From assembly GCA_964431205.1 (NCBI GenBank), contig CAYSIX010000023.1:1-27740 (forward strand): DNA of 27,740 bases, in the 5' to 3' direction. Below the pieces are notes generated by a model. It was given only the letters and a program-made list of their open reading frames with translations, had not been told where the DNA came from and did no database searches. This stretch comes from CAYSIX01 sp964431205 (GTDB taxonomy: Bacteria; Planctomycetota; Phycisphaerae; Phycisphaerales; Phycisphaeraceae). Below, in pieces: positions 1 through 7,332 of this stretch (the stretch's first letter is position 1; the number at the start of each line of letters is the position of its first letter). The translations under genes were made by a program, and so were the position numbers.

Positions 1-788
1 ACATGTTCACCAGCGGGCAATCCACCCTGGCGGGCATGATCTTCAGCGCCCTGACGTTGAGCGTCGCCATCCCCTCGGCGATCAAGGTGTTCAACTGGCT
101 GGCGACCATGTACCGCGGCAGCATCGCCCTCGACACGCCCATGCTCTACGCCCTCGGGTTCATCTGGATGTTCACCATCGGCGGGTTGACCGGCGTGTTC
201 CTCGCCGCCCTGGCCGTGGACATCCACGTCCACGACACCTATTTCGTCGTGGCTCACTTCCACTACGTCATGGTCGGTTCGATGCTGTTCGCCTTCCTCG
301 GCGGGATGTACTACTGGTGGCCGAAGATGTTCGGCAAGATGTACAACGAAGCCGTGGCTCGCGTCGCGGCGGTGATCATCTTCATCGGGTTCAACGTCAC
401 GTTCTTCATCCAGTTCGTCGCCGGCAGCCAGGGCATGCCGCGCCGCTACGCCGACTATCCCGAGCAGTTCGCCACGCACCACTTCGTCTCGTCGATCGGG
501 TCTTACATCCTCGCGGTCGGCCTGCTGATGGTGCTGGCCACGTGGATTCAGTCGCTGATCGCCGGGCGACGCGCGCCGGTCAACCCCTGGGGCGCGAACA
601 CGCTGGAGTGGCACGTGCCCTCGCCGCCGCCTCACCACAACTTCGACGAGACGCCGCACGGCTCCGACCCCTACGTCTACGACCACTGGCACTGGAACGA
701 GCGGATCGGCGGGTACGTGCTCGATCAGACGTCCCCCGAACACGTGCACGAACCGGAAACCGAGGAGCCGACGCCGCAGACCGCGTGA
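1..788 (+). CDS. ctaD: Cytochrome c oxidase subunit I, C-terminal part (5'-truncated by window edge)
   Basis: This is the catalytic subunit of an aa3-type oxygen reductase in the cytoplasmic membrane. The frame is open through base 1, so the true start lies upstream; the ATG at 3 is internal. The visible part carries the helix X signature HDTYFVVAHFHYVM. Counting from the Met at base 3, the pair H85/H87 matches the family's haem a3 and haem a ligands, and H77/D78 match the Mg-site pair. At least four more membrane helices follow. The last ~60 residues are a hydrophilic tail rich in His, Pro and acidic residues, ending at TGA 786-788. Subunit III, subunit IV and a second subunit III-like gene follow on the same strand, the usual layout of a cta operon. 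Subunit II (ctaC) is presumably upstream, outside the window. The assignment is secure. Confidence 0.96.
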   Translation, partial: MFTSGQSTLAGMIFSALTLSVAIPSAIKVFNWLATMYRGSIALDTPMLYALGFIWMFTIGGLTGVFLAALAVDIHVHDTYFVVAHFHYVMVGSMLFAFLGGMYYWWPKMFGKMYNEAVARVAAVIIFIGFNVTFFIQFVAGSQGMPRRYADYPEQFATHHFVSSIGSYILAVGLLMVLATWIQSLIAGRRAPVNPWGANTLEWHVPSPPPHHNFDETPHGSDPYVYDHWHWNERIGGYVLDQTSPEHVHEPETEEPTPQTA

Positions 789-900
789 CGGGGCCGCCGC
801 GGCGGTCGCCGGCATCGCCTCGCCGCCATCGGCTCGCCGCCAACCCGTGTCCCGTGCCTGAAGAAAACGACGATCGCCTTCGTTCAGGACCTACCCACCC

Positions 901-1917
901 ATGACCCAAGCAGCTCATCTCAGCGGTGACGGCCACGGCGACCACGAGCACCCGCCCTACCTCGCCCACCACTTCGACACCCCGGCTCAGCAGTTCGAGT
1001 CGGGCAAGCTGGGCATGTGGCTGTTCCTGGCCACCGAGGTGCTGATGTTCGGCGGGTTGTTCTGCGCCTATGCCATCTACCGCGGCAACCACCCCGAGGT
1101 GTTTCTCTACGCGCACAAGTTCCTCGACACCCAGTGGGGCGCGATCAACACGATCATCCTGCTGATCAGCTCGTTCACCATGGCGTGGGGCGTCCGCGCC
1201 GCGCAGCTCGGCCAGCAGCGCCTTCTCGTGTGGATGCTCGTGCTCACGTTTCTTGGCGGGACGGGGTTCATGTGCATCAAGTTCGTCGAATACAAGAGCA
1301 AGTGGGAGCACGGGCTGATGCCCGGTTGGGTCAACTCGTTCTATTTCGTCGGGGGCGAGCCGAAGAACCCGGACAAGCTCCAGCACGTGATCGAGTACGG
1401 CGCGGGCTACGGCGGGGTGGCCGCGGGCGCACACGCAGGCGGCCACGATCAGGGTCACGACGAAGGCGTCCAGGTCGCCGAGGGACACGAAGCGGCGGAG
1501 GGGGCCGCGACATCGGCGGCTGAATCCGACGAGGCGGACGCGTCGGACGCGGCGCCCGCCTTGGCCGAACGATCTCTGATCGAGCGTGCGGCGGTCGGGC
1601 CGGTCGGCACCGCGCCGCGGTTCCTCGCCAGCGAGTCGACGAGCCACGGCGGGCACAAGGTCACCAGCTTCGAGGACGTGCCCCCGCCGGACCAGAAGCG
1701 GGTCCACATCTTCTTCCAGATTTACTTCCTGATGACCGGCCTGCACGGCTTGCACGTGCTGATCGGCATGGTTGTGATCGCCTGGCTGATCTGGAAGGCC
1801 GCCGCCGGCGTCTTCGGCCCCGCGTACTTCACCCCCGTCGACATCGGCGGGCTCTACTGGCACCTGGTCGACCTGATCTGGATCTTCCTGTTCCCGCTGC
1901 TGTACCTGATCCACTGA
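901..1917 (+). CDS. ctaE: Cytochrome c oxidase subunit III with long hydrophilic insertion
   Basis: This is subunit III of the haem-copper oxidase, a non-catalytic membrane subunit that stabilises the subunit I core. The 338-residue product has the family hallmarks: GMWLFLATEVLMFGGLF at 38-52 with the conserved Glu46, CIKFVEYKSKWEHG at 125-138, FFQIYFLMTGLHGLHVLIG at 271-289, and YWHLVDLIWIFLFPLLYL near the C terminus. Between residues ~152 and ~262 lies an insertion rich in Ala, Gly, His and acidic residues that separates the N-terminal and C-terminal membrane bundles. The N terminus is also His-rich. An AGGA-like ribosome site lies about 11 bases before the ATG. The 112-bp gap to ctaD contains GC-rich repeats but no gene. 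The call is secure; the role of the insertion is unknown. Confidence 0.95.
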   Translation: MTQAAHLSGDGHGDHEHPPYLAHHFDTPAQQFESGKLGMWLFLATEVLMFGGLFCAYAIYRGNHPEVFLYAHKFLDTQWGAINTIILLISSFTMAWGVRAAQLGQQRLLVWMLVLTFLGGTGFMCIKFVEYKSKWEHGLMPGWVNSFYFVGGEPKNPDKLQHVIEYGAGYGGVAAGAHAGGHDQGHDEGVQVAEGHEAAEGAATSAAESDEADASDAAPALAERSLIERAAVGPVGTAPRFLASESTSHGGHKVTSFEDVPPPDQKRVHIFFQIYFLMTGLHGLHVLIGMVVIAWLIWKAAAGVFGPAYFTPVDIGGLYWHLVDLIWIFLFPLLYLIH

Positions 1918-1963
1918 CCGGCGTCAGGCCCGCGCCGCTGACCCCCGCATCACGAGCACACCC

Positions 1964-2335
1964 ATGAACCAAGTCGCTCATCCCAACGGTGAAGCCCACG
2001 CCCACGGCATCGGCCACGTCAGCCCGCTCTGGCAGCTCGTCCTCGTGCTGCTCGCGCTGCTGATCCTGACCATCGTCACCGTCGCCGTCACCCTGGTGGA
2101 CCTGGGCGACCTGAACATCTGGATCGCCCTGGCGATCGCGGTGGTCAAAGGGGCGCTGGTCGGCCTCTACTTCATGCACCTGCGCTATGATTCACCGTTC
2201 AACGGCATGATCCTGATCCTGGCGCTGCTGTTCGTCGGCCTGTTCATCGGTCTGACACTGATCGATACCGGGCAGTACGCGCCTAAGGTGCGCAGCACGC
2301 CCTCGATGGCCGAACAGCCCGTGACCTCCCCATGA
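1964..2335 (+). CDS. Prokaryotic cytochrome c oxidase subunit IV (COX4_pro family)
   Basis: This small membrane subunit of the oxidase has 123 residues. After a His-rich N terminus (HPNGEAHAHGIGHVSP) it has three hydrophobic helices, at about 22-45, 48-68 and 82-102. The segment AVVKGALVGLYFMHLRY between helices two and three is characteristic of the bacterial subunit IV/CyoD-like family. No convincing Shine-Dalgarno site precedes the ATG, so translation may depend on coupling or on upstream ribosomes. Its stop codon overlaps the start of the next subunit III-like gene in an ATGA arrangement. The family call is good; its exact function in the complex is little defined in any organism. Confidence 0.88.
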   Translation: MNQVAHPNGEAHAHGIGHVSPLWQLVLVLLALLILTIVTVAVTLVDLGDLNIWIALAIAVVKGALVGLYFMHLRYDSPFNGMILILALLFVGLFIGLTLIDTGQYAPKVRSTPSMAEQPVTSP

Positions 2336-2997
2336 CCGCTCCGACGCCAAGCGATGCCGGCGCCCGCCCCCGCGCCTTGCCCGACCGGCAGCACCGCGTC
2401 CCTCGCGGCACCGGCACGCTCGGCATGATCCTCTTCCTCATCTCCCTCGCGATCCTCTTCGTCGCGTCCATTGTCGGCTTCCTCCTGATCAACTACTTCA
2501 TTCGTCAGCCCTACCCGCAGACGCAGCCGGATGGCTCGACGTTGATGGTCACCCGCGACATCCCCGACCTGCACCTGCCCCTCGGGCTGTGGGTCTCCAC
2601 CGCGCTGATCCTCGCCTCCAGCGCCACCGTCCACCGTGCCCTGCACAACGTCCGGCTGGAACGCCAGGCCGCCTTCCGCCGGTGGATCGCCGCCACGCTC
2701 GTCCTGGCCGTTGCGTTCGTTGCGGTCCAGGCGCCCAGCCTGGCGGTGCTGTTGATCGAGCACGGCCGGCTCATGGAAAAGGACGTGGCGTTGTACGGCC
2801 TCGTCGCCTTCCTCGTGCTGGTCCACGCCCTGCACGTGCTCGGTGGGATCGGGCCGCTGTTCGTCGTGACGCTGCGCGCGTACGCCGGCCGGTACGACCA
2901 CGAGCACTACGCACCCGTCCAGTACGTGACCATGTACTGGCACTTCCTCGACGTGGTCTGGGTCGTGATGTTCGCCGTGTTCCTGCTGACGGTATGA
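2332..2997 (+). CDS. Second subunit III-like haem-copper oxidase protein, lacking the conserved Glu
   Basis: This 221-residue membrane protein is homologous to oxidase subunit III and translationally coupled to subunit IV by a 4-bp ATGA overlap. It has a Pro/Arg-rich N terminus, then GTLGMILFLISLAILF at 28-43, which aligns with GKLGMWLFLATEVLMF of the canonical subunit III at 901-1917. The conserved helix Glu (the DCCD-reactive position in the family) is Leu39 here. The C-terminal half keeps ALHVLGGIGPLFVV and YWHFLDVVWVVMF, the subunit III end signature. It is probably an extra or divergent subunit III of the same enzyme, either an additional structural subunit or an assembly factor. A short GC-rich gap of 58 bases separates it from the convergent oxidoreductase gene. 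Confidence 0.85.
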   Translation: MTAPTPSDAGARPRALPDRQHRVPRGTGTLGMILFLISLAILFVASIVGFLLINYFIRQPYPQTQPDGSTLMVTRDIPDLHLPLGLWVSTALILASSATVHRALHNVRLERQAAFRRWIAATLVLAVAFVAVQAPSLAVLLIEHGRLMEKDVALYGLVAFLVLVHALHVLGGIGPLFVVTLRAYAGRYDHEHYAPVQYVTMYWHFLDVVWVVMFAVFLLTV

Positions 2998-3055
2998 CGG
3001 CGGTCGGGCGCCGCGGGGCGGGGGGCCCGGCTTGGCCCGGCGGGCGACGTCGACG

Positions 3056-4615
3056 TCATCGCTTCCACGCCAGGATCCTGTTGAAGATCGCCTTGACGGT
3101 GGGCGTGAGCCGTGTGCGGTTGTAGGCGTCACCGGCCTTGCGGATGACCTCCGCCTGCGTGGGGTAGGGATGGATCACGTTCGCGAGCCCGCCGAGCCCT
3201 AGCTTCGCCTGCATGGCGGTGGTCAGCTCGGAGATCATGTCGCCGGCCCGGGCCGCGACCAGCGTGGCGCCGACGATGCGGTCGGAACCCTTCTGCACGT
3301 GCACCTTCAGGAATCCCACGTCTTCGCTTTCGAGGATCGCGCGGTCCACGTCATCGAGATCGATGCGGATCGTTTCGATGTCCACGCCCTTGGTCCGGGC
3401 GTCGTCCTCTGAGAGTCCGGCGTGCGCGATCTCGGGCTCGGTGTACGTGCACCAGGGGATGGTCAGGGCGCTGGCCTTCTTCTTACGATTGATCTTGAAG
3501 TCGAACAGGGCGTTCTGAATCACGATGCGGGCCATCGCGTCGGCGACGTGGGTGAACTTGTAAGGGAAGCAGATGTCGCCCGCGGCAAACACGTCGGGGT
3601 TCGTCGTCTGCAACGCGTCGTTGACCCGCACCCCCTGCTTGTCGTACTCGACGCCGGCGGCCTGGAGGTCCAGCCCTTCGACGTTCGGCCGGCGACCCAC
3701 CGCGATGAGCAGCTTTTCGACCTCAACCTCCCACTTGCGACCCATTTTCTCCTGATCCACGGAGACGACCACCCCACCGCCCTCGCGCGGTTGAACCCGG
3801 GCCGCCTTGCCGCAGCAGTGGATGTGCACGCCGTCGTCTTCCAGGGCGGTGGCGATGATGCCGGCGGCGTCGGCGTCCTCGCGGGTCAGGATCTGGTCCA
3901 TCGCCTCGATCAGGTGCACCTCGGTGCCGAAACGGGCGAAGGTCTGCGCCATCTCGCAGCCGATCGGCCCGGCGCCGATGATCGCCATCGACCGCGGCTG
4001 CTCGGTCAGCGAGAAGATCGTCTCGTTGGTCAGGAACTCGACCTGTTCGATGCCGTCGATGGGCGGGACGAGCGCTCGGGTGCCGGTAGCGATGCAGGCC
4101 TTGGCGAACTCCAGGGTCTTGCCGGCCACGCTGACCGTGTGAGCGCCGGTGAAACGGGCCTCGCCGAGAAACACGTCGATGCCCAGGTCGCGGAACCGCT
4201 CGGCCGAGTCGTTCGGCGCGATCCGGGCGCGCAGCCGGCGCATCCGCTGCATGACGGCGGGGAAGTCGAGCGAGACCTCGCCCTCGATCCGCACGCCGAA
4301 GCGGTGGCTGTGCTTGACGTGGTGAAAGGCACGGGCGGCGCTGATCAGAGCCTTGCTCGGCACGCAGCCCACGTTGAGGCAGTCGCCGCCCATCATGCTG
4401 CGCTCGATCAGGGCGACCTTGGCGCCCAGCCCGGCGGCGCCGGCCGCGGCGACCAGCCCGGCCGTCCCGGCGCCGATCACCACGAGGTTGTACCGGCCCG
4501 ACGGCTCGGGATTGGTCCAGTCCGGCGGGTGCACGTGCCGCGCGAGCGATTCGTTGTGCTCATCCAGAGGCCGTAACGCTTCGATCTGTTCGGGCAGGTC
4601 CTGCAGCGTCGTCAT
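3056..4615 (-). CDS. FAD-dependent pyridine nucleotide-disulfide oxidoreductase (MerA/Lpd-like)
   Basis: This soluble flavoprotein of 519 residues belongs to the dihydrolipoamide dehydrogenase/mercuric reductase superfamily. FAD-binding GAGTAG sits at 48-53. The redox-active disulfide motif GGDCLNVGCVPSK (C79, C84) follows, then the NAD(P) site GAGPIG at 214-219 with Glu237 at the end of the next strand, which favours NADH. The second FAD motif DVFAAGDIC and a C-terminal dimerisation domain containing HPYPTQAE complete it. It lacks the N-terminal heavy-metal domain and the C-terminal Cys pair of true mercuric reductases, so it is not called MerA. The start at 4615 overlaps the stop of the upstream VTT-DUF547 gene (ATGA) and has AAGGAAG about 9 bases before it. 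An in-frame ATG further upstream would overlap that gene by 73 bases and is less likely. The physiological substrate is unknown. Confidence 0.88.
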   Translation of the reverse strand: MTTLQDLPEQIEALRPLDEHNESLARHVHPPDWTNPEPSGRYNLVVIGAGTAGLVAAAGAAGLGAKVALIERSMMGGDCLNVGCVPSKALISAARAFHHVKHSHRFGVRIEGEVSLDFPAVMQRMRRLRARIAPNDSAERFRDLGIDVFLGEARFTGAHTVSVAGKTLEFAKACIATGTRALVPPIDGIEQVEFLTNETIFSLTEQPRSMAIIGAGPIGCEMAQTFARFGTEVHLIEAMDQILTREDADAAGIIATALEDDGVHIHCCGKAARVQPREGGGVVVSVDQEKMGRKWEVEVEKLLIAVGRRPNVEGLDLQAAGVEYDKQGVRVNDALQTTNPDVFAAGDICFPYKFTHVADAMARIVIQNALFDFKINRKKKASALTIPWCTYTEPEIAHAGLSEDDARTKGVDIETIRIDLDDVDRAILESEDVGFLKVHVQKGSDRIVGATLVAARAGDMISELTTAMQAKLGLGGLANVIHPYPTQAEVIRKAGDAYNRTRLTPTVKAIFNRILAWKR

Positions 4616-6318
4616 GGTGTGACACTTCCTTGGGATGCGGGTTGATAGGCCCGGCCATTGAGCGTCCAGTCGTAGTTGAGCCACCGGATCGAGGGCTTGC
4701 GGCCATCCTCCAGGTGCCCGGCCAGCTCGGGCGAGTAGCGCGCCACGTAGTCGAGCACCGAGTCGGCCACCTGCTCAAAGTCACTGCCGTACCAGTCATA
4801 CAACGGGGTCAGGTGGACGACGTTCTGTTGCGGATCAAACCCGAACCATCGATCGTGGCGGTGGATGTAGACGGTCTGATCCTCGAGCTGCTGCTCAATC
4901 CGATCGCCGGTGTAAGCCTCGTTGCGCAGCGGCGGGCACCCGATCGCCGCACAGACCAGCGCGAAGTGAATGCGGGGCTCCTTGAACTTCGGCCGGATCT
5001 GCTCGTGCTCGATCTGGTTGAGGCTCCAGGTGTGCTGGCCGATCTGCCAGCGCACGTCGTCCCACCGTTTTTCCGCGGCGATGTCCTTGATCGAATCGAT
5101 CCCCTGCGGCAGGTACTCGATGATGAGCTTGAGCGTGAAGGCGTTGTACGCGTTGATGAGCAGCGCCAGCTTCTCATCGCGGCCGAGGGCCTCGAAGTCG
5201 GCGTGGGCGACCTGTTCGATGTACTGGTTGAGCGGCTCAGGATTCTCCGCAAGGCCGCGGTAGTCCACCCAACCGCCCTCGTCGCTGACGTATCGGGAAA
5301 CGACGCCGTCGAACAGTGAATGATCGAAGCGTGGCCCGTCCGGCTTGCGTTCGTACGCCTCGGTCATGACGACCGACGGCGGACCGAGCAACGAACCAAA
5401 GTCCAGCGCCCCGGTGTAGACGCACGCGTTGAGAATCAGCACGGCGGCGGCGAGGAGCGCGGCGATCAACGTCGACACCATGCCAGACGACTCGCGTGTC
5501 TCGGGGGCGTCCGGTGATCGATCCGTCGCTTCGGCTGGCTCCGGCTCGAGCCCCGCCTGCCGCTTCAACGCCTGCCGCGCCAGCTTCGTCACGTAAACGG
5601 TGACCGCGACCGTCGCGGCGAATCCGACGATGCGCAAGACCCATTGGCCGACCCCCGCCCCGGCCCCCGCCGCGGCCTCTGCCCCTTCCCGCCCGATGTA
5701 TCCGATGTACACGTACATGAACGTTCCCGGAAGCATCGCCAGCCAACTGATCAGCACATACGGCCAGAACCGAATCGCCGTCAGACCATAGAGATAGTTC
5801 TGCAGGTTGAACGGGATCGCCGGCGACAGGCGCAGCAGGCCCACGATCTTCCAGCCGCCCTCGCTGATCGCCCGGTCGATGGCGCGGAACCTGGCGTGTC
5901 GCTGGGCCACTCGGGCGACCTTGTCACGGGCAAAGTACCGTGCGATCAGAAACGCCAGAGCCGCCCCGAGCGTCGAGCCGATGGAGACCGCGACCGTGCC
6001 CCACAGCAGCCCGAAGATGGCGCCCGCGGCGATCGTCAGGATCAGCCCCGGCGCCATCGCCACCGTTGCGACGATGTAGAGGCCGGCAAAGATCGCGATC
6101 GCGATCGCGAGCCCCTGGCCCTGCAGAAAGCCGCCGAGCATCCTGACCGCCCGGCTCAGGTCGTCCTGCTCCTGGCGCATCAGCACCAGCAGTCCGAGAG
6201 CGATCATCGCCACAGAGCCCCATTTCAGGTATGTGGGCCATCGGGAGGGCGTGCTCGACCGGTCGGATTCCAGTGTCGGATCGTGGGTTGCCGGATGGTG
6301 GGTAATCGCTTCGCTCAT
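4612..6318 (-). CDS. Fusion of TVP38/TMEM64 (VTT) membrane domain with DUF547
   Basis: This 568-residue membrane protein has two parts. After an initial helix (about 30-47), residues ~70-220 form a VTT/SNARE-associated domain with the glycine-rich segment around GAIFGLLWGTVAVSIGSTLG and the signature RLSPAIPFNLQNYLYGLTA. VTT proteins are putative lipid scramblases or transporters. After a linker and another membrane helix at ~280-302, residues ~330-525 form a DUF547 domain, recognised by EKLALLINAYNAFTLKLI, IHFALVCAAIGCPPLR and a terminal WLNYDW. The start at 6318 has AGGA about 10 bases upstream; an in-frame ATG at 6345 would add nine residues and has no clear ribosome site. It is co-translated with the oxidoreductase at 3056-4615. 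VTT proteins are known next to or fused with such oxidoreductases; the DUF547 fusion is the unusual element. Confidence 0.85.
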   Translation of the reverse strand: MSEAITHHPATHDPTLESDRSSTPSRWPTYLKWGSVAMIALGLLVLMRQEQDDLSRAVRMLGGFLQGQGLAIAIAIFAGLYIVATVAMAPGLILTIAAGAIFGLLWGTVAVSIGSTLGAALAFLIARYFARDKVARVAQRHARFRAIDRAISEGGWKIVGLLRLSPAIPFNLQNYLYGLTAIRFWPYVLISWLAMLPGTFMYVYIGYIGREGAEAAAGAGAGVGQWVLRIVGFAATVAVTVYVTKLARQALKRQAGLEPEPAEATDRSPDAPETRESSGMVSTLIAALLAAAVLILNACVYTGALDFGSLLGPPSVVMTEAYERKPDGPRFDHSLFDGVVSRYVSDEGGWVDYRGLAENPEPLNQYIEQVAHADFEALGRDEKLALLINAYNAFTLKLIIEYLPQGIDSIKDIAAEKRWDDVRWQIGQHTWSLNQIEHEQIRPKFKEPRIHFALVCAAIGCPPLRNEAYTGDRIEQQLEDQTVYIHRHDRWFGFDPQQNVVHLTPLYDWYGSDFEQVADSVLDYVARYSPELAGHLEDGRKPSIRWLNYDWTLNGRAYQPASQGSVTP

Positions 6319-6451
6319 GGGTCGTTCGTCCTGCGTTGGGTCCATCGTTCGTGAAGCTTAGGGCGGAGCGGCCCCCGATGCAGCATCACGCCGCCGTTGA
6401 GCGGGGTGATGGGCCGGGAACCACCTGTCCCGGGCTTGTTGCAGGGATGAA

Positions 6452-6484
6452 CCGGCTACCCCGGACGATTGTTCCTGTAGCCGG
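6452..6484. promoter_or_regulatory. Perfect 8-bp inverted repeat in the divergent promoter region, overlapping the tadE ribosome site
   Basis: CCGGCTAC at 6452-6459 is matched by GTAGCCGG at 6477-6484, separated by 17 bases. It lies between the divergently transcribed VTT-DUF547 gene and the TadE-like gene. The right arm overlaps the GGAGG ribosome site at 6483-6487. It could be a dyad operator or an mRNA stem that hides the ribosome site. A TACAAT hexamer at 6488-6493 resembles a -10 box but lacks a well-spaced -35 partner, so no promoter is called. Confidence 0.4.
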
Positions 6485-6491
6485 AGGTACA

Positions 6492-7289
6492 ATGCTCCTC
6501 GGGATGATCTGGATGTTGAACCGAAGGCTTGCGTGCGACCCCGGCCGTGCCGCCGCGGCGTGTGCACTGCGGACACGACCGCGGAAGGGCCCGTCGCTCG
6601 GCCGGGACGAAGCGGGCACCGCCACGATCGAGTTCGTGCTCGTGACGCCGATCCTGCTGTTCGTGATGCTCTCGCTGGTTCAGACGGTGTTGCTGGTACG
6701 CGCCCAACTGTTCGTCCATTATGCGGCGTTCGCGGCGGCGCGGGCGGCGGTCGTCCACGTGCCCCGCGATCTGGTTGACTCGGATGAGCCGGCCAACTTC
6801 ATCCGTCCGGAGCCCGACTCGGCCAAGCGGCAGGCGATCCATGCCGCCGCGGCGATGGCGCTGGCGCCGGTCGCCGGCGCCGATGCGACACGATCGCCCG
6901 GGTCCGGTCGGCTGTCCCGGGCGCTGCGATCCTATTACCTCGCTCATAACCGTGTGCCGCCGCGATGGGTTGAGCGATCCGACGCTCGGCTGGCTGACGC
7001 GGCGGCCCATACGACGGTTTCGATCCGACACGTCGTCGGCGGTCGGTCGATGACCGAGCCGATTCATCCCACGGGCCACCTCTTCGACGAGGCGGCTCCG
7101 ATTGTCGTGCGCGTCCGACACCGATTTCGCCTGGCGGTCCCCTACGTGCGGCCGATCTTTGCCGACGGTCGCGAGCAACGGGGCGCGGATCCCCGGCCAT
7201 ACGCGTTGCTCGTCGCGGAGGGGTCACTCCTGAACGAAGGTGACGCCACGCGGCTGCCGGAGGCGCCACCGCTGCCACGCGTGCCCTGA
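6492..7289 (+). CDS. TadE-like pilus assembly protein
   Basis: This is the first gene of a four-gene Tad-type unit. From the ATG at 6492 the product has 265 residues. A basic N terminus is followed by DEAGTATIEFVLVTPILLFVML, a TadE-like prepilin segment: a Glu (E47) at +5 after Gly42 in a hydrophobic helix (47-69). In the family this is processed by a TadV/prepilin peptidase, and TadE-type minor pseudopilins help assemble Flp pili. The rest is an extracytoplasmic domain with no recognised motif. GGAGG four bases before 6492 supports this start, though the spacing is short. Later ATGs at 6504 and 6513 and an earlier frame opening from 6336 are alternatives; the earlier one would overlap the divergent gene. 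The pilin, TadA ATPase and secretin are not in the window. Confidence 0.75.
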   Translation: MLLGMIWMLNRRLACDPGRAAAACALRTRPRKGPSLGRDEAGTATIEFVLVTPILLFVMLSLVQTVLLVRAQLFVHYAAFAAARAAVVHVPRDLVDSDEPANFIRPEPDSAKRQAIHAAAAMALAPVAGADATRSPGSGRLSRALRSYYLAHNRVPPRWVERSDARLADAAAHTTVSIRHVVGGRSMTEPIHPTGHLFDEAAPIVVRVRHRFRLAVPYVRPIFADGREQRGADPRPYALLVAEGSLLNEGDATRLPEAPPLPRVP

Positions 7290-7332
7290 GGGGCCAGTCC
7301 GTGAGCCCCTCATCCTTGGCTTTGGCCTGTTC

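Noticed and set aside
789..900. A small gene between ctaD and ctaE
   Set aside because: The gap is GC-rich with short repeats. The frames through it continue from overlapping shadow frames and show no start with a ribosome site and no motif.
580..1914. A 444-codon minus-strand frame opposite ctaD/ctaE
   Set aside because: It is the antisense shadow of conserved oxidase subunits.
3056..4615. Mercury resistance (MerA)
   Set aside because: The redox disulfide motif is present, but the N-terminal metal-binding domain, the C-terminal Cys pair and other mer genes are missing.
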